From: Turnera subulata
Lineage: Eukaryota; Streptophyta; Magnoliopsida; Malpighiales; Passifloraceae
NCBI GenBank assembly: GCA_028386065.3
Contig: JAKUCV010001934.1
Coordinates: forward strand, 52,529 to 116,528
Length of the DNA: 64,000 nt
Direction of reading: 5' to 3'
Below the pieces are notes generated by a model. It searched no databases and had not been told where the DNA came from. It worked only from the letters and a program-made list of their open reading frames with translations. Both the position numbers and the translations under genes were made by a program. Positions 11,535 to 23,600 of the stretch are shown here, one piece after another (positions within the stretch are counted from its first letter, which is position 1; each line of letters opens with the position of its first letter).

Positions 11535-12492
11535 ATAGCGGCCTTCGTTTCATTTTTTGCATAACTGGACCCATCAATGGTCACCATACTAATATATTCA
11601 ATGACATAGATCAAGTATGGATGTGTAGCATGGAAATTACATGTAATGTGATCATACATGCATATCTCCAACTGGTCCTCAAATCCTTATGAGATCAACC
11701 ATAATAACATGTTCAGAAAATAAACAAACCAAATGTACTTTATTATGCAAAAAATACCATGTGCATCTGGAAATAAGAACAATAAAATACAAACTCCTAC
11801 TGGAACTGTATTTCGTCAAACAATGAAAAATCTGAAGCTCATATGAGCAGTATGCTCATGAAAACCTTTAATTGATAATCTCTTTAATAGCGGATCCGCA
11901 ACAAAGAAGTTTGTCCAAATATGTTCTATATGCACTTGTTCTCTCTGAACTATTTATTTAACAACAAAAATTTAATGAGCTGTTGTTATTGATGGAATAT
12001 ACAATGACTTATTAATTGTCACACAACATCCTTAATGGCTTACCAATACCATCTATAGTTTGCAGCTTGATGACAATTCTCTAGTCATATTCCATACTTG
12101 AATGCCTCAAAACACGCTATAAAGTCAGCTGCCATACTGGAGGAAGCATTGAATGTCTGTTTAACACTCTTTTCTAAAATAACTTCAGCTGCTAATAAAT
12201 AAATATAGTCCAAATATGGATCTATTACCTTATTGGCATCCAACAAAATTAGAATCAGAATACCCAATGTTCTCGATAGATTCCAATTTCATATATGTGA
12301 GCATATACACTTTATTCTCTATAAATATCATATAACATCCTTTTGCTACTTTTTAATGATCCATTATAGAGTTACTGAGATATTTTGTCTATCTAATATC
12401 TCATGAGTGTATGCTATATCCAGATGCATCCATACTTGAGTATATATAAGACCTTTAACTGTAGATGCATAATAAATTTTGCATCTTATATG
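11535..12492 (-). pseudogene. Decayed copia C3: end of reverse transcriptase and RNase H
   Basis: Reading the minus strand from 12492 downwards, the peptide YYASTVKGLIYTQVWMHLDIAY is the degenerate form of the copia block between reverse transcriptase and RNase H, where the family has PYASAVGSLMYA...RPDIAY. Further on (12267-12085) KSVKQTFNASSSMAADFIAC matches the RNase H core, where families have SVKQ...SST.AEF.A. Frames are broken many times and the rest, to 11535, is barely recognisable. The sequence ends abruptly at 12492 where LTR-A begins. Its missing upstream part matches the plus-strand fragment that ends at about 40971. Confidence 0.8.
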
Positions 12493-15400
12493 CATACCAC
12501 AGTTTATTCCAATTATCCAATCACAACACAGTCTATCGACAATAATCACAATATCCATAACAGTCAAACAATTACCCAACTTCCCATTAACTCAAGTTAT
12601 ACAACAGACCAATCCATCAACAGTTTCATAACACCAATTATTCACAATCCAACATCAATCACAACACAGTATCCAAGGAACCAATAACAATCAACACAAT
12701 ATCCATAAAACCAATAACACAGTCTAACCACAACAACAACATCAACATAGCAGTCAAGTAACCAACAATAACCATCTCAGCAGTTCAATCAAACAACAAA
12801 ACACACAAAGTATTACAAGCACATATCAAGGGTTATCCATCCTCACCTGATGTGTCTCTGAAACTGATATCTGGTCAACCTCGAGACCCTATATGTATAT
12901 ATAGGAACACAATAATCACTTATAATGCACATAAAAAATGATTATGCATGATACCGGTTTAATTGTATTTAGACGGCTTATCTGTTCATTTTATTATCTC
13001 CATAGTTATCTTATTACCAAACAGTTCTTCCAACTTGGTGGTAATTAATTTAATCCAACGGTTATATCAAGTGTACTTGATTAAATCAAAAATCGAAATC
13101 GAGCGCCCAAGCCGATATCCCGGCCCTTAGGTCGCTTAAGATAAGAAAATACATACTCATAAATACGTTGTTTAAATCATAATTAAGAAATCATATTACT
13201 AAGTATATAATATTCCATAAGGTACTTATACTGGATTAAAATAGTAATAAATACGTATTTGTTTAGTAGCCAATGATTATAAAATACGCGAAAACGATAT
13301 CTGAATATTATATTTGTTAATAACAATCAAATAGGAAATATTACCATCGGAAAGAATTTAATATATGCCATATATGGTATAAAACATTGTTGTAGTATAT
13401 ATATATATAACCGAGAATTATAGATAGAATAAAAATAATAACGATACCATAGCTCGTTATAAAATACAACGGTTATTTAATAATGTAACAATTCAGAACT
13501 TGTACATACTAAGTAGTTGGATTTAATATATAACAAAATCATTGGGCGGAAATATTATAACTGTTAATAAATTAATATTTCAAAATAATATTAACGTTAA
13601 TAAAATATTTTTGATAAGTTAATAAAATATAATTTAGCCTTAAAATAATCTTTGCACGGGTTATATGTAAGAATAAAATCGGTAAAAAAAATTGACATGA
13701 AACTAATATTAATTTAGCCCAAAATAAACTCATATATATATATATATATATATAGCCAAGAATATAAATTAAGATCTATTATTATTTAGCCGATGAAAGT
13801 ATAGGTAGTAGTGATATTTATATAAGAATGAAATTGATAAATAAATAAGGTATGGTCCTATTATCATTTAGCCCAGAGGAACGGTAATTAATCGTATTAG
13901 AAACGTAATAACATAATTAAGAAATTAAGCCCAGGGGACCTTCACTTGCGTTTAGTCCATCGGAGAAAATAATAGAACAACTTCGAATTAAATAAATAAA
14001 AGACTTAATTAAATTAGAAATTATGGGCCTTTAATTATAATTAGCCCAATTAAAATAGATAAAACCGGAAATTAAATTCAATGGGCCTTTTACGAGCCCA
14101 ATAAACGTAAATAAAATTAAAACGTAAATTTAAATACTATGGGCCTTTTTAATAGCCCAATTGGAAAGTTAAATAAAAGCAATAAAAACATAAAAACATA
14201 ATTTAAATAACAAAAGCATAAATAAAAGCATAATAAGATGAATAAAGCATAAAATAAAAATCATAAGTTAATTAAATTAAGTTAATCAATTTTAATTAGC
14301 ATTGTTTTAATGTCCGGGTCCATTATCGTTCGGGTCCGATATTATGATGCATATGGTCCAAAGCTCGGGTTTTACCCAAAGGTCAGTTTTCCGGGCTCGC
14401 CGGAAAATACCCGAGACACCGGAAACTCGCCGGAATCCGGCCAAGGTACTCTTCACAGCAGCAGAACATCCCCAACACTCCACCCTTCGTCCAAAGTCAG
14501 CACAAAAGTCTCGAGAGCAACTCGCCATCGTCAACATCACAACCACCCCACCAATCGACCATCCATCAACCACGGCCAACGCCTCCACAGAAATACTCTC
14601 AACTGACAAACACCATCGTCCACAACAACCTGCAGCCACACCATCCCAAACCACTAGAATCGACAACAACATAGACCCGATCAGTTCAATCGGACCTAAA
14701 TCGAATCGAAGGAAGAAAGAAAAGAACAACAAAAAGGAAAACGGGGCAGGGATCGTTGTGGGTCTTACCCACGCGGTGGCGACTCGAGCAGAGGTTGAGA
14801 GGGAGAAGATCGGCGGTGATGTCACTCCTCTGCTCGACAGAGGGAGGCGTGAGGGAATGAAAGGAGACAGAGAAAGGAAGACGGCGATGCGACAGAAATC
14901 GAGGAGAGGAAGAGGGTGCAGGCGGCTTCAACGAGGAGGTGACCGGACATCCCGTGCATGGTCGGACCTCCGGTGGTGATGACAGGAGAAGGAGCAGCGG
15001 CGGCCTTGAGCAAAGATAGAGAAGGGGAGAGGGAAGGCAGCAGCTTTCCCAACAACGCCGAAATCAAAAGGAGAGGACGGCGGCAGATTTGTGGATGTGG
15101 GGAGATGGGGCGATGGCGATTCAGAGGAAGGCGAGAGAAGAAGAGGCAGGGGAGGAGAAGGCAGTGATGTCTTGTTGTATTGGCGTCGTGGCATTTGCAG
15201 AGGGTTAAGGCGACGGGTTTGTTGTGGTGGCAGAGGAAAGGAGATGATTGTTGAGGTAGGTGTGTGGAATCGGGTAGAGGAGAGGAGAAATTAAAGTGGA
15301 AGAAGAAAGAAAGAGACAAAGAGAAAAAGGAATGAAAACAAAGAAGGAACAGAGAAGGGGGCCGGCGTGAAGGAAAGTAAGGGAGAGGAAAAGAAAAGGA

Positions 15401-16108
15401 AGGAGAAAATGAGAAGAAGAAGACAAGGAGGGTAGGGCCGGACGAAGAGAAAAACGGAAAGAGGAAAAGAAAGAAAAGAGAGGAGAAAAGAGGAGTGGCC
15501 ACGTGGCAAGCCACGATTGGCCGGTCCAGATTTTTGTGTCGGGATGGCAGAATTGCAGGGGTACTCTCGTCTCTTCGGATTTCCGCCCCGAGTCCGAAGA
15601 TACAACTTGGGCTCGGAAAATTCGATTAATATCCCTGAGCGTCGTCCAAGTCTCGGAATTGAAAACCGAGGCTCGGTTAACGAAAGACACTCCAGAACGC
15701 GTATCCGTATTAAACTTTGTGTTTAACATTTTAGCTTAATCTTTGTTAAACATAAACTTAACAATTATTTTTATAAAATTCAAAATAATCTCCAAAGATT
15801 AATTTATTAAATAACATGGAAATAAAAGAAGAAATTTCTTTTTAAATTATAATCGATAAATTATGCTACAAAAATATCCCTTCAAAATAATGATAAGAGT
15901 ATAATATTGATTAGGAAAATAATAATAATAATGGTGTCAATAATAAAAACAATAATAATTTTGAGAGTAGTAAAAATAATAGTAAAATAATAAAAATTGA
16001 CTCGGATTGGTAAAATTCTTGATTGATCGCGATAAAATTTTTTTTAACCACCGTAAAAGTCAAAACAGCTTGGTAAAAAATCACAAAAATTTTACCCGGG
16101 TCGTTATA
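12493..16108 (-). mobile_element. Gypsy LTR-A: most of the 5' LTR of element B, displaced
   Basis: This matches LTR-B (42957-47351) in reverse orientation from its terminus (16108, TATAACGACCCGGGT, first G mutated to A) to the point equivalent to 46604, where similarity stops. The remaining LTR tail, equivalent to 46619-47351, is found alone at 40972-41704. The landmark features match LTR-B. They are a C-rich leader block ending in CGTGG|GTAAGA (minus, 14768-14763), a purine/pyrimidine-biased stretch (14840-15500), AT-rich DNA, and AG|GTGAGG at 12846-12841. Six A residues follow the terminus, then pseudogene sequence. Confidence 0.88.
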
Positions 16109-16650
16109 AAAAAATTGTTGAAGAATGCTCATCAAAGATATCACTCAATAATGGAAACCTGCTTAAGGAAAGTTTTCTTGGTAAAGGTGATCCAACCAAT
16201 GAGGTTTTCCATGTTCTTGTTGATTTTGGAAAAACTTGTCACGAGGCTTTTACAAAGTTGATGATATCCAAAAGGCCCGTTGCCGAGGAATCTAAAATTT
16301 GGGCAAGAAGCAAATCAATTTGGGAACATTGTTCTCATGACGTTTCAGATAATTCACCCGCTTCATCCTTAACGCAAACCCTTCTCGAATGTGGTCCAAA
16401 AATCGAAGCAAAATACGGAGAGCAGATTAGAAACAATCTCCTTGGTAAGGTTAAACTCGATAGGGAAGCCTGCGTCATTCTTATTAGGTGGGGAAAAAGA
16501 AGCCACCTTGCTTTCTCCGAATATTTAATTTCAAAAGAGCATGGTCAAGATTCATCTACCGTTAGAGAAAGGAGCAAAGCAACTTGGGAATATTGTGACC
16601 GTGAAGTGACAGAACTTTCCAAACTTTTTACATTTTTCTTGAGGCATTAG
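16109..16650 (+). pseudogene. Broken gene for putative secreted repeat protein, 3' part
   Basis: The frame is open from the LTR edge to a TAG at 16648-16650, about 180 codons with no upstream start of its own. It encodes two related units of about 75-80 residues. The shared motifs, in order, are LGK, F/W-GK, AF-x-x-L-x-ISK and RSK-x-x-WE-x-C. The first unit is nearly the same at DNA level as the unit at 47352-47620 (minus), which follows a start codon and signal peptide. Joining the two across a 5-bp A-tract target duplication gives one gene interrupted by gypsy element B. I do not recognise the family. The 180 stop-free codons suggest this part decayed less than the other. Confidence 0.7.
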
Positions 16651-17354
16651 TTTGGATGAAATTGGTATAAATTATAATTAGTAAATTTTTTGTTTAGAAG
16701 TGTGGTCACAAAAGATCCTCTCAATTTTTTTATTAGTAATATAAAGAAACTATAGAATTCTCCATTAGATCTTAGAAAGTAAAAGTGAGGCTATTCCATA
16801 TTTAAGTAAGATTGGTGTAGTGTTAAATAGTTAATACCTAACATATTTTATTTCCTGTAGAGTGTTATTCGATATAAGTTTCCATTAGAATTTTGTATAT
16901 GCTGTAATATTTTTGAAGTTATTTTATACTTCGTACATCATCATTAATATTTACTTTTTTCTATCATTATTTATAATTTTTTATATTAGCAACTTTGCCT
17001 GTAATTTTCACATCTTTTGATACGTAATTTTTTTCGATCAATTTTACTTCAAATTTTCAATTGTACAATTTAAAAAAATTACATATTTTGTTCTTCTATT
17101 TTTTTTTTGTTATTGTACCTTTTTCTGTCTAAATTTTAATTCTTTTTATTCTTAGGATGGTAGATTTTTTAGATTTTCATTATGTGAGTAAATATATTTT
17201 ATTTACTAAATTTTAATATTCTATATCAATTTTAAATTTATATTAATTATTTGTTGTTGTATCTACATTTTTGGTTTGTAATAGCTTTCACATCTATGGT
17301 AATTTGTTTAACGGAAATGATAAAGGCATTTTATTCTTTCACCTACAACTTTTT
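16651..17354. other. AT-rich flank downstream of the repeat-protein pseudogene
   Basis: The sequence is very AT-rich, with T runs and no coding signal. It could be the 3' untranslated region and flank of the pseudogene. The target site of copia C2 (CTTTT) is at its right end. Confidence 0.5.
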
Positions 17355-18926
17355 TGTAAGTAACCGGGTATGCATACAAAGAAACAATATGCGCAGCGGA
17401 AAAATCCGGAACTAATGGAGGATCCATGTGAAACGGGGTAAACCGAATAACAAAAATTTCGTACCTGGTTTGGTTGAGATCTTGCACTCAACTGATGATA
17501 CGAATCAGCAAGAACTGGACAGAATTCCAACTCCTCTACGGTATCCACACGAACCGTTGATGACTGCTAGCAACCGTCTCACGATCACTAACTCGAGCAC
17601 TCTCGAACTGCAGTGCTAGCTGCAGAATTTCCGAGAGCAAGAGAGCCTATAGTGTTTTTCTCACAACTCTTGTGAATGTGTTTGTGTGTTGAGCTCTCCT
17701 CAAATTCTACTCATACTTCACACTCTTACATATATGACATATATGTTTACATGTTAGTTAATATAGAAAATGGCCAACCAATCATACATACATCTTATCA
17801 TGCATAATTGTGTTTTCCATTATCTATACTTTAGTCACAATCATCTACATGATCATGTCTCCACTAACCCAATTATATATATCAACATATATATAAAACA
17901 ACACATCCTTTCATGCCTTTGGGACAACAATTCAGGTTCAATAATTCTGGTAACTATTGAACCGAACCAACCCAAACGACCCAGTCTAACCATGGTCCAA
18001 CTATGGTTTAACCACTAGCTCAAATACCTGGTCGAACCACAGTCCAACCATGGTTTAACCACCAGCTCGATTGAACAGTTCTAAGTGTGTGACCCTGTAG
18101 GCACTTGTAACGTTTGGCAATAATTGTAAACTCATTTACAGTTATAAACAATGAGCGGCGTCTAGCAACACATCATTGCTACCCAAACGACAAGATCGGT
18201 ACTGATTCATTATGCCTCGGAAACATGTCATTATCCTTTCGTCCAATTATCAAGATTAAACACGAGACATGGAATAAGTCAATCTCGTATATGTTTAATT
18301 TAAGTTTCTTGATCCCCGAGTTAACTGTGTAAAATGGATACTAATGATATCACCATATCACATAATCCGAGCATGGCCATGCATTTACAGTTCAACTCTA
18401 TCAAGAGGCCCATCTGATAATACACCCGTTATAAGGGTTGGACGAATCCCATCTTGATCATACAAAACCCACTACACATTATATCATATACCCAATGATT
18501 ACACAAAGGTCTACTCAGTTACAAATAGCCAAGAGTAATATCAAAGTATATGACTCACATGTTGGGAACCTTGATGATCTCAGGTCTAAGGACAATACAT
18601 ATAAGAACCACTATTGAAAATCATATAACGTTCCATGTAGTGTTCTTATGTCGGGTCAGTCCAGACCACAAGTTCTCTAACTTGTACCCGTATGTAGAAT
18701 TCATATCTCATATAATTCTCAACATACGCTAGTCTTAATTTATTATTACAACCCATCCATAATAATAATCGACTAGGGACATTTTAAGAATATGAGATAT
18801 TCTAGGGTTATAAATATGTGCATGCATTTATCACATAAACATATTTATTGGAATAAAACCTTTAATCAATATACATGACTATATACAATCATCCAATGAT
18901 TGGCTTTTGGGCATATTACACTAGCA
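17355..18926 (-). repeat. C2 3' LTR
   Basis: The minus-strand start is TGCTAGTGTAATATGCCC at 18926 and the end is CGGTTACTTACA at 17355. A polypurine tract (CAAGTGGGAGAT on minus) precedes it. The LTR carries the ATAATTGTAAA hairpin and the GGTTGGACC-type direct repeats also seen in C1. Confidence 0.92.
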
Positions 18927-19897
18927 ATCTCCCACTTGCACTAAAGCCAATCATCTATGTATCTAATACCAATGGATGCAGTATGACTATCATGCTTCTG
19001 CTGTGTGAGCGGCTTAGTCAATGGATCTGCTACATTGTTCTCATAAGGAACTTTGCACAGCTTGACATCGCCTCTATCAATGATCTCTCTAATGAGATGA
19101 TAGCGTCGGAGTATATGTTTGGATCTTTGGTGGTATCTAGGTTCTTGAGCCTGTGCGATTGTCCCATTGTTGTCATAATAGAGCTCAATCGGACTGTGAA
19201 TGCTCGGAACCACCCCAAGTTCAGTTACGAACTTCTTAATCCAAACAGCTTCTTTCGCCGCATCTGAGGCCGCTATGTACTCAGCCTCAGTTGTAGAGTC
19301 AGCAACTGTTTCTTGCTTTGAACTCTTCCAGCAAACAGCACCACCTCCAAGACAAAATACATAACCTGACTGTGATCTAAAGTCATCCCTGTCGGCTTGG
19401 AAGCTAGCATCTGTGTAACCCTTTACAACAAGCTCATCAACGCTTCCGTATACAAGGAATGCATCCTTTGTCCTTCTCAAGTACTTAAGGATGTTCTTAA
19501 CCGCTGTCTAGTGACCTTCACCGGGATCAGATTGATATCTGCTTGTGACACTTAATGCATATGCGATATCTGGTCGAGTACATAGCATGGCTCACATGAT
19601 AGATCCTATAGCAGATGCATAAGGGATCTTACTCATTTACTCTCTCTCCTTAGATGTAGTAGGACATTGATTCTTTGAGAGAGATATGCCATGTGACATG
19701 GGCAAAAAACCTTTCTTGGAATCTTGCATGCTAAACCTCTTTAGCACCTTGTCAATATATGTACTTTGACTTAGTCCAAGAAGTCTTTTGGATCTATCTC
19801 TATAGATCTTTATGCCTAACACATAGGCAGCTTCTCTTAAGTCCTTCGTTGAGAAATTCTTTCCTAACTAAGTCTTTACAGACTGTAGTGTCCGAAT
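18927..19897 (-). pseudogene. C2 reverse transcriptase end and RNase H
   Basis: This is the downstream part of the C2 pol gene, separated from the rest by C1. On the minus strand it runs from VLGIKIYRDRSKRLLGLSQS (19822 downwards) through the SMQDSKKG block to RNase H. RNase H is seen in TDASFQADRDDFRSQSGYV and TEAEYIAASDAAKEA, which carry two of the catalytic acidic positions. It ends near 18941 just before the polypurine tract. The frame is broken at about 19480-19640, where the LMYA/RPDIAY block is out of frame. The tryptophan of CWKSSKQ, lost in C1, is kept here. Confidence 0.9.
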
Positions 19898-21403
19898 TGT
19901 TAGTAATATGCCCAAAAGCCAATCATTGGATGATTGTAGTCATGTATATACATTAAGGTTATTCCAATAAATATGATTATGAGATAATCGCTTGCACATA
20001 TTTATAACCCTAGAATACTTTGTATTCTTAAAATGTCCCTAGTCGATTATTATTATGGATGGGTTGTAATAATAAATTAAGACTAGCGTGTGTTGAGAAT
20101 TATATGAGATATTAATTCTACATACGGGTACAAGTTAGAGAACTTGTGGACTGGACCGACCCACATAAGAACGCTACATGGAACGTTATATGATTGTCAT
20201 TAGCGGTTCTTATATGTATTGTCCTTAGACCTGTGATCATCAAGGTTCCCAACATATGAGTCGTATACTTTGATATTACTCTTGGCTATTTCGTAAATGA
20301 GTAGACTTAGTGTAATCATTGGGTATATGATAAATGTGTAGTGGGTTTTGTATGATCCAGAGGGGATTCGTCCAACCCATATAACGGGTATATTATCGGA
20401 TGGTTTCTTGATAGAGTTGAACTGTAAATGCACGGCCGTGCTCGGATTATGATATGGTGATATCATTAGTATCCGCTTTACACAGTTAGCTCGAGGATCA
20501 AGAAACTGAGATTAAACATATGCGAGATTGACATATTCCATGTCTCGTGTTTAATCTTGATAATGGGACGATGACATGTTTCCGAGGCATATTGAATCAG
20601 TACTAATCTTGTCGTTCGGGTAGCAATGATGTGTTGCTAGACGCCGCTCTTTGCTTATAATTGTAAATGAGTTTACAATTATTGTCGGACATTACAAGTG
20701 CCTACAGGGTCACACACTTAGAATCGTTGATTCGAGCAGCTGGTTGAATCGTGGTTGGACCATGGTTCGACCAGGTGTGGTTGGACCATGGTTGGACCGT
20801 GGTTGGACCAGGGTCATTTTAGGCTGGTTTGATTCAATAATTGTCATAATTATTGAGCCAAACCTGATTGCTTGTGATGTGTAATCCCATTAGTGCTTAG
20901 TGGTAGACAAGATAATGGGTATCTTAATCATGATGGCCCATTATGTTGGCCATTACTATAAGCACTAATTGAGTGGCTTAATTAGATTATGCTTTGGGTT
21001 TTTGGCTGATTGCATTCTGGTTTTTGAGGGCCTTGAGAGTGTTTTTAGACCAGTAAGAACACACACAAACACTCACACATTCTTTGAGAAAGAAAGTAAC
21101 ACCACATAGCTCCCGAAAATCCGTAGCTAGCACCACGGTTCGGGAGTGCTTGGGTTGGAGATCGTGAGACGTTTTTCCGGTTGTGATCGACGGTTCGTGT
21201 GGATACCGTAGAGGACCAGGATATCATTTCGGCTCTACCTGATTCAGTTCATCAGTTGGGTGAAAGACCTCAACTGTTTCAGGTATGTTCGGTTTTGTTA
21301 TTCGGTTTAGCTACCCTTCACTTGGATCCTTCATGTGTATCCGGTTTTTCCGCTGCGTATGTTATTGCATTTGATTGTCAATTTGCATGCCCGGATACTC
21401 ACA
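19898..21403 (+). repeat. C1 5' LTR
   Basis: The 1506-bp unit starts TGTTAGTAATATGCCC and ends GGATACTCACA. It holds a perfect hairpin with 11-bp arms (ATAATTGTAAA, loop TGAG) at 20657-20682. A second hairpin lies near 20833 (TCAATAATT, loop GTCAT). Short direct repeats of the type GGTTGGACCATGG lie at about 20750-20815, placed like enhancer repeats of a copia U3 region. Confidence 0.95.
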
Positions 21404-21418
21404 GTGGTAGCGGAGCCT
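21404..21418 (+). other. C1 primer binding site
   Basis: GTGGTAGCGGAGCC directly follows the 5' LTR. It resembles the plant initiator-Met tRNA complement (TGGTATCAGAGCC) with substitutions. The same sequence follows the C2 5' LTR and resembles the site in Cassandra. Confidence 0.7.
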
Positions 21419-21689
21419 CTTGTGAAGCTCTAAACCGAATTTATGTGCATATGTTGATATGTTCATGCAAATATATATGATGTGTTATATGTGATGTGGC
21501 ATGATCATTATATGTTGAGTTCATTATGTATATGTTGATGTTGGTTTGTGTCAAAAGTGTTTTGATAACAAGAACTTTATTGGTATGTGATATCAATCAA
21601 GGAGTAATTGGCAGTAAGTTGAAGGGGTTCAACAAAACGAAAATCAATCGTCGGTTTTCAGAAGGAACGATGGTCGTTCTAATGCTGCA

Positions 21690-22425
21690 GGGCCAGGACA
21701 TCGATGTTCATAAGATGGACATCGATGTCCACATGAGGATTTGCCTTGGCCGAGCCTGTTCTATAAAAGGTTGGCCGTGACAGATTCACATGAACATCGA
21801 TGTTCAGGATTAAACATCAATGTCCAAGAGCCTTGTGAGATTGATTTGAGATTCAAGAGACCAAATAAGATCGATGCTCACTTTATAACATCGATGTCCT
21901 TGTGTTCCAGAGTCTCAAACATCAATGTGTAAAGGTTAGACATCGATGTTTAAAACTACTGCCAAGTTTTTGGACCTTTGGAACTTTCCAACATCGATGT
22001 CCAAGAGTTGAACATCGATGTTTTTGAGTTCCAGAGGCCAATGGACCTTCGGAACTTTCCAACATCGATGTCCAAGAGTTGAACATCGATGTTCTTGAGT
22101 TCCAGAGGCCAATGAACCTTTGGAACTTTCCAACATCGATGTCCAAGAGCTGAACATCGATGTTCTTAAGCTCTGCCAAATAGTTTGGACTTCCAGAGCC
22201 TCAAGGACATCGATGTTGATAGTAGGACATCGATGTCCTTGTGTTCCAGAGGCCAAATGACATCGATGTTCATGACAGGACATCGATGTCCTGCAGTACC
22301 CGAGGCGAATGGACATCGATGTTCAGCAATGGACATCGATGTCCTTGTGCATTACCAAGGTGTTGGGGAGAATCAGATTCTCAAAGACATCGATGTTCAC
22401 TTATGGGCATCGATGTTTACATGTA
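21690..22425 (+). repeat. Palindrome array ACATCGATGT in the C1 leader
   Basis: About 22 copies of the 10-bp perfect palindrome ACATCGATGT (a few with one change) lie between the primer site and gag. Many are extended by alternating 3' bases, TC in one copy and CC in the next, so neighbours form pairs. A 70-bp unit holding one pair is tandemly repeated three times from about 21971 to 22180. Frames through it (repeating HRCSTLGHRCWK-type peptides) are by-products. C2 has lost this region, so the ancestral state in that copy is unknown. Confidence 0.95.
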
Positions 22426-22979
22426 TCTTTGGTATCCAAATTTAGATAACATCAATATATGATTTGTTGATTATATGCATGTGATGTATGAACATATGTT
22501 GATGTAAATATTAAGTTCATAGTTGCCTTTCTTGATAAGCACTCATCATTGCTTAGATCAAAACTTGGTAGGTTTTGCCAAAGCAAGGTGCCAATGTTTA
22601 TCCTAGCGAGGTGCGACTGGATAATTGTAATATCTGAACTGCTTATTGTAGGTTTAGACTTAACTAGGTCATCTTAATAGGATTAAGGACTTAGAGGCAA
22701 GGAGTTAAGTAATGTCTATGAGATAGACAAGAACAAGTGTTGTTCGCTTAACTATCCAAGAGTTACATGAGATGTAATTGACAAGAGTTGTCTACCTAAA
22801 TAGCTATGATGTAGGTGATCAGCCAAAGCTGACTTATATTGTAGTGAAATATGGATCTTGGCCTACTCATGATTATTTTGTTTTCATAGTAGGAGCAGCA
22901 TTTAATAGAATTCCTTGTTAAATGATTTATGTATACATGACTCTTATTTGTGTGAGTTCATCTTTGTTGTAGAGCTACC

Positions 22980-23600
22980 ATGGCACAAAACACAGGTACA
23001 CTATCATTGCGATTGGTCCTTGAGAAGGAAAAGCTGAATGGGAAAAATTTCCTAAAGTGGTATCGCAATTTGAGGATTGTCCTCAAACAAGAAAAGAAGC
23101 TGTATGTCCTTGAAGGGCCTGTTCCAATTGAACCGGTGCCTAATGCCCCTAGGGCAGAAAGGGATGCTTACAAGAAGCATCTTGATGATGCATTGGATGT
23201 CGCATGTCTTATGCTAATAGCCATGGAATCTGGGCTTCAGAAGCAACATGAGAACATGGGGGCGTTCGATATGATCGAACACCTAAAGATGCTCTTTGAT
23301 GAGCAAGCAAGGCATGAGAGGTATGAGACCTCTAAGGCATTGTTCCAATGCAGGATGGCAGAGTCATCACCCGTGAGACCTCATGTGCTCAAAATGATTG
23401 GATACATTGAGAGCCTTGAGGGTCTTGGTTTTCCTTTGTAGAAGGAGTTGGCTGTTGATCTAGTCCTGCAATCGTTGCCGGATAGTTACAGCCAATTTGT
23501 CATGAACTTCAATATTAATCATCTTGACAAATCGTTGTCTGAGTTGCTTAACATGTTGGGAACAGCTGAGCAACAAATGAGGCAAACAAATCCAACATTT
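22980..23600 (+). pseudogene. C1 gag, N-terminal part, interrupted
   Basis: A start codon at 22980 opens a 153-codon frame. It begins MAQNTGTLSLRLVLEKEKLN and continues with NFLKWYRNLRIVLKQEKKLY, the copia capsid (UBN2/retrotran-gag) pattern that shapes the particle around element RNA. TAG at 23439-23441 stands where CAG is expected (FPL-Q-KELAVDL), and the frame then continues recognisably to about 23590. There a frameshift moves the zinc-knuckle part into another frame. The product cannot be made whole without recoding. Confidence 0.9.

Noticed and set aside
21690..22425. CRISPR-like regular repeats
   Set aside because: The repeated unit is only a 10-bp palindrome with irregular spacing, lies in the leader of a copia retrotransposon in plant DNA, and has no cas-type genes nearby.
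21922..22462. Proteins with HRC(S/W) repeats
   Set aside because: They are translations of the ACATCGATGT palindrome array and occur on both strands.
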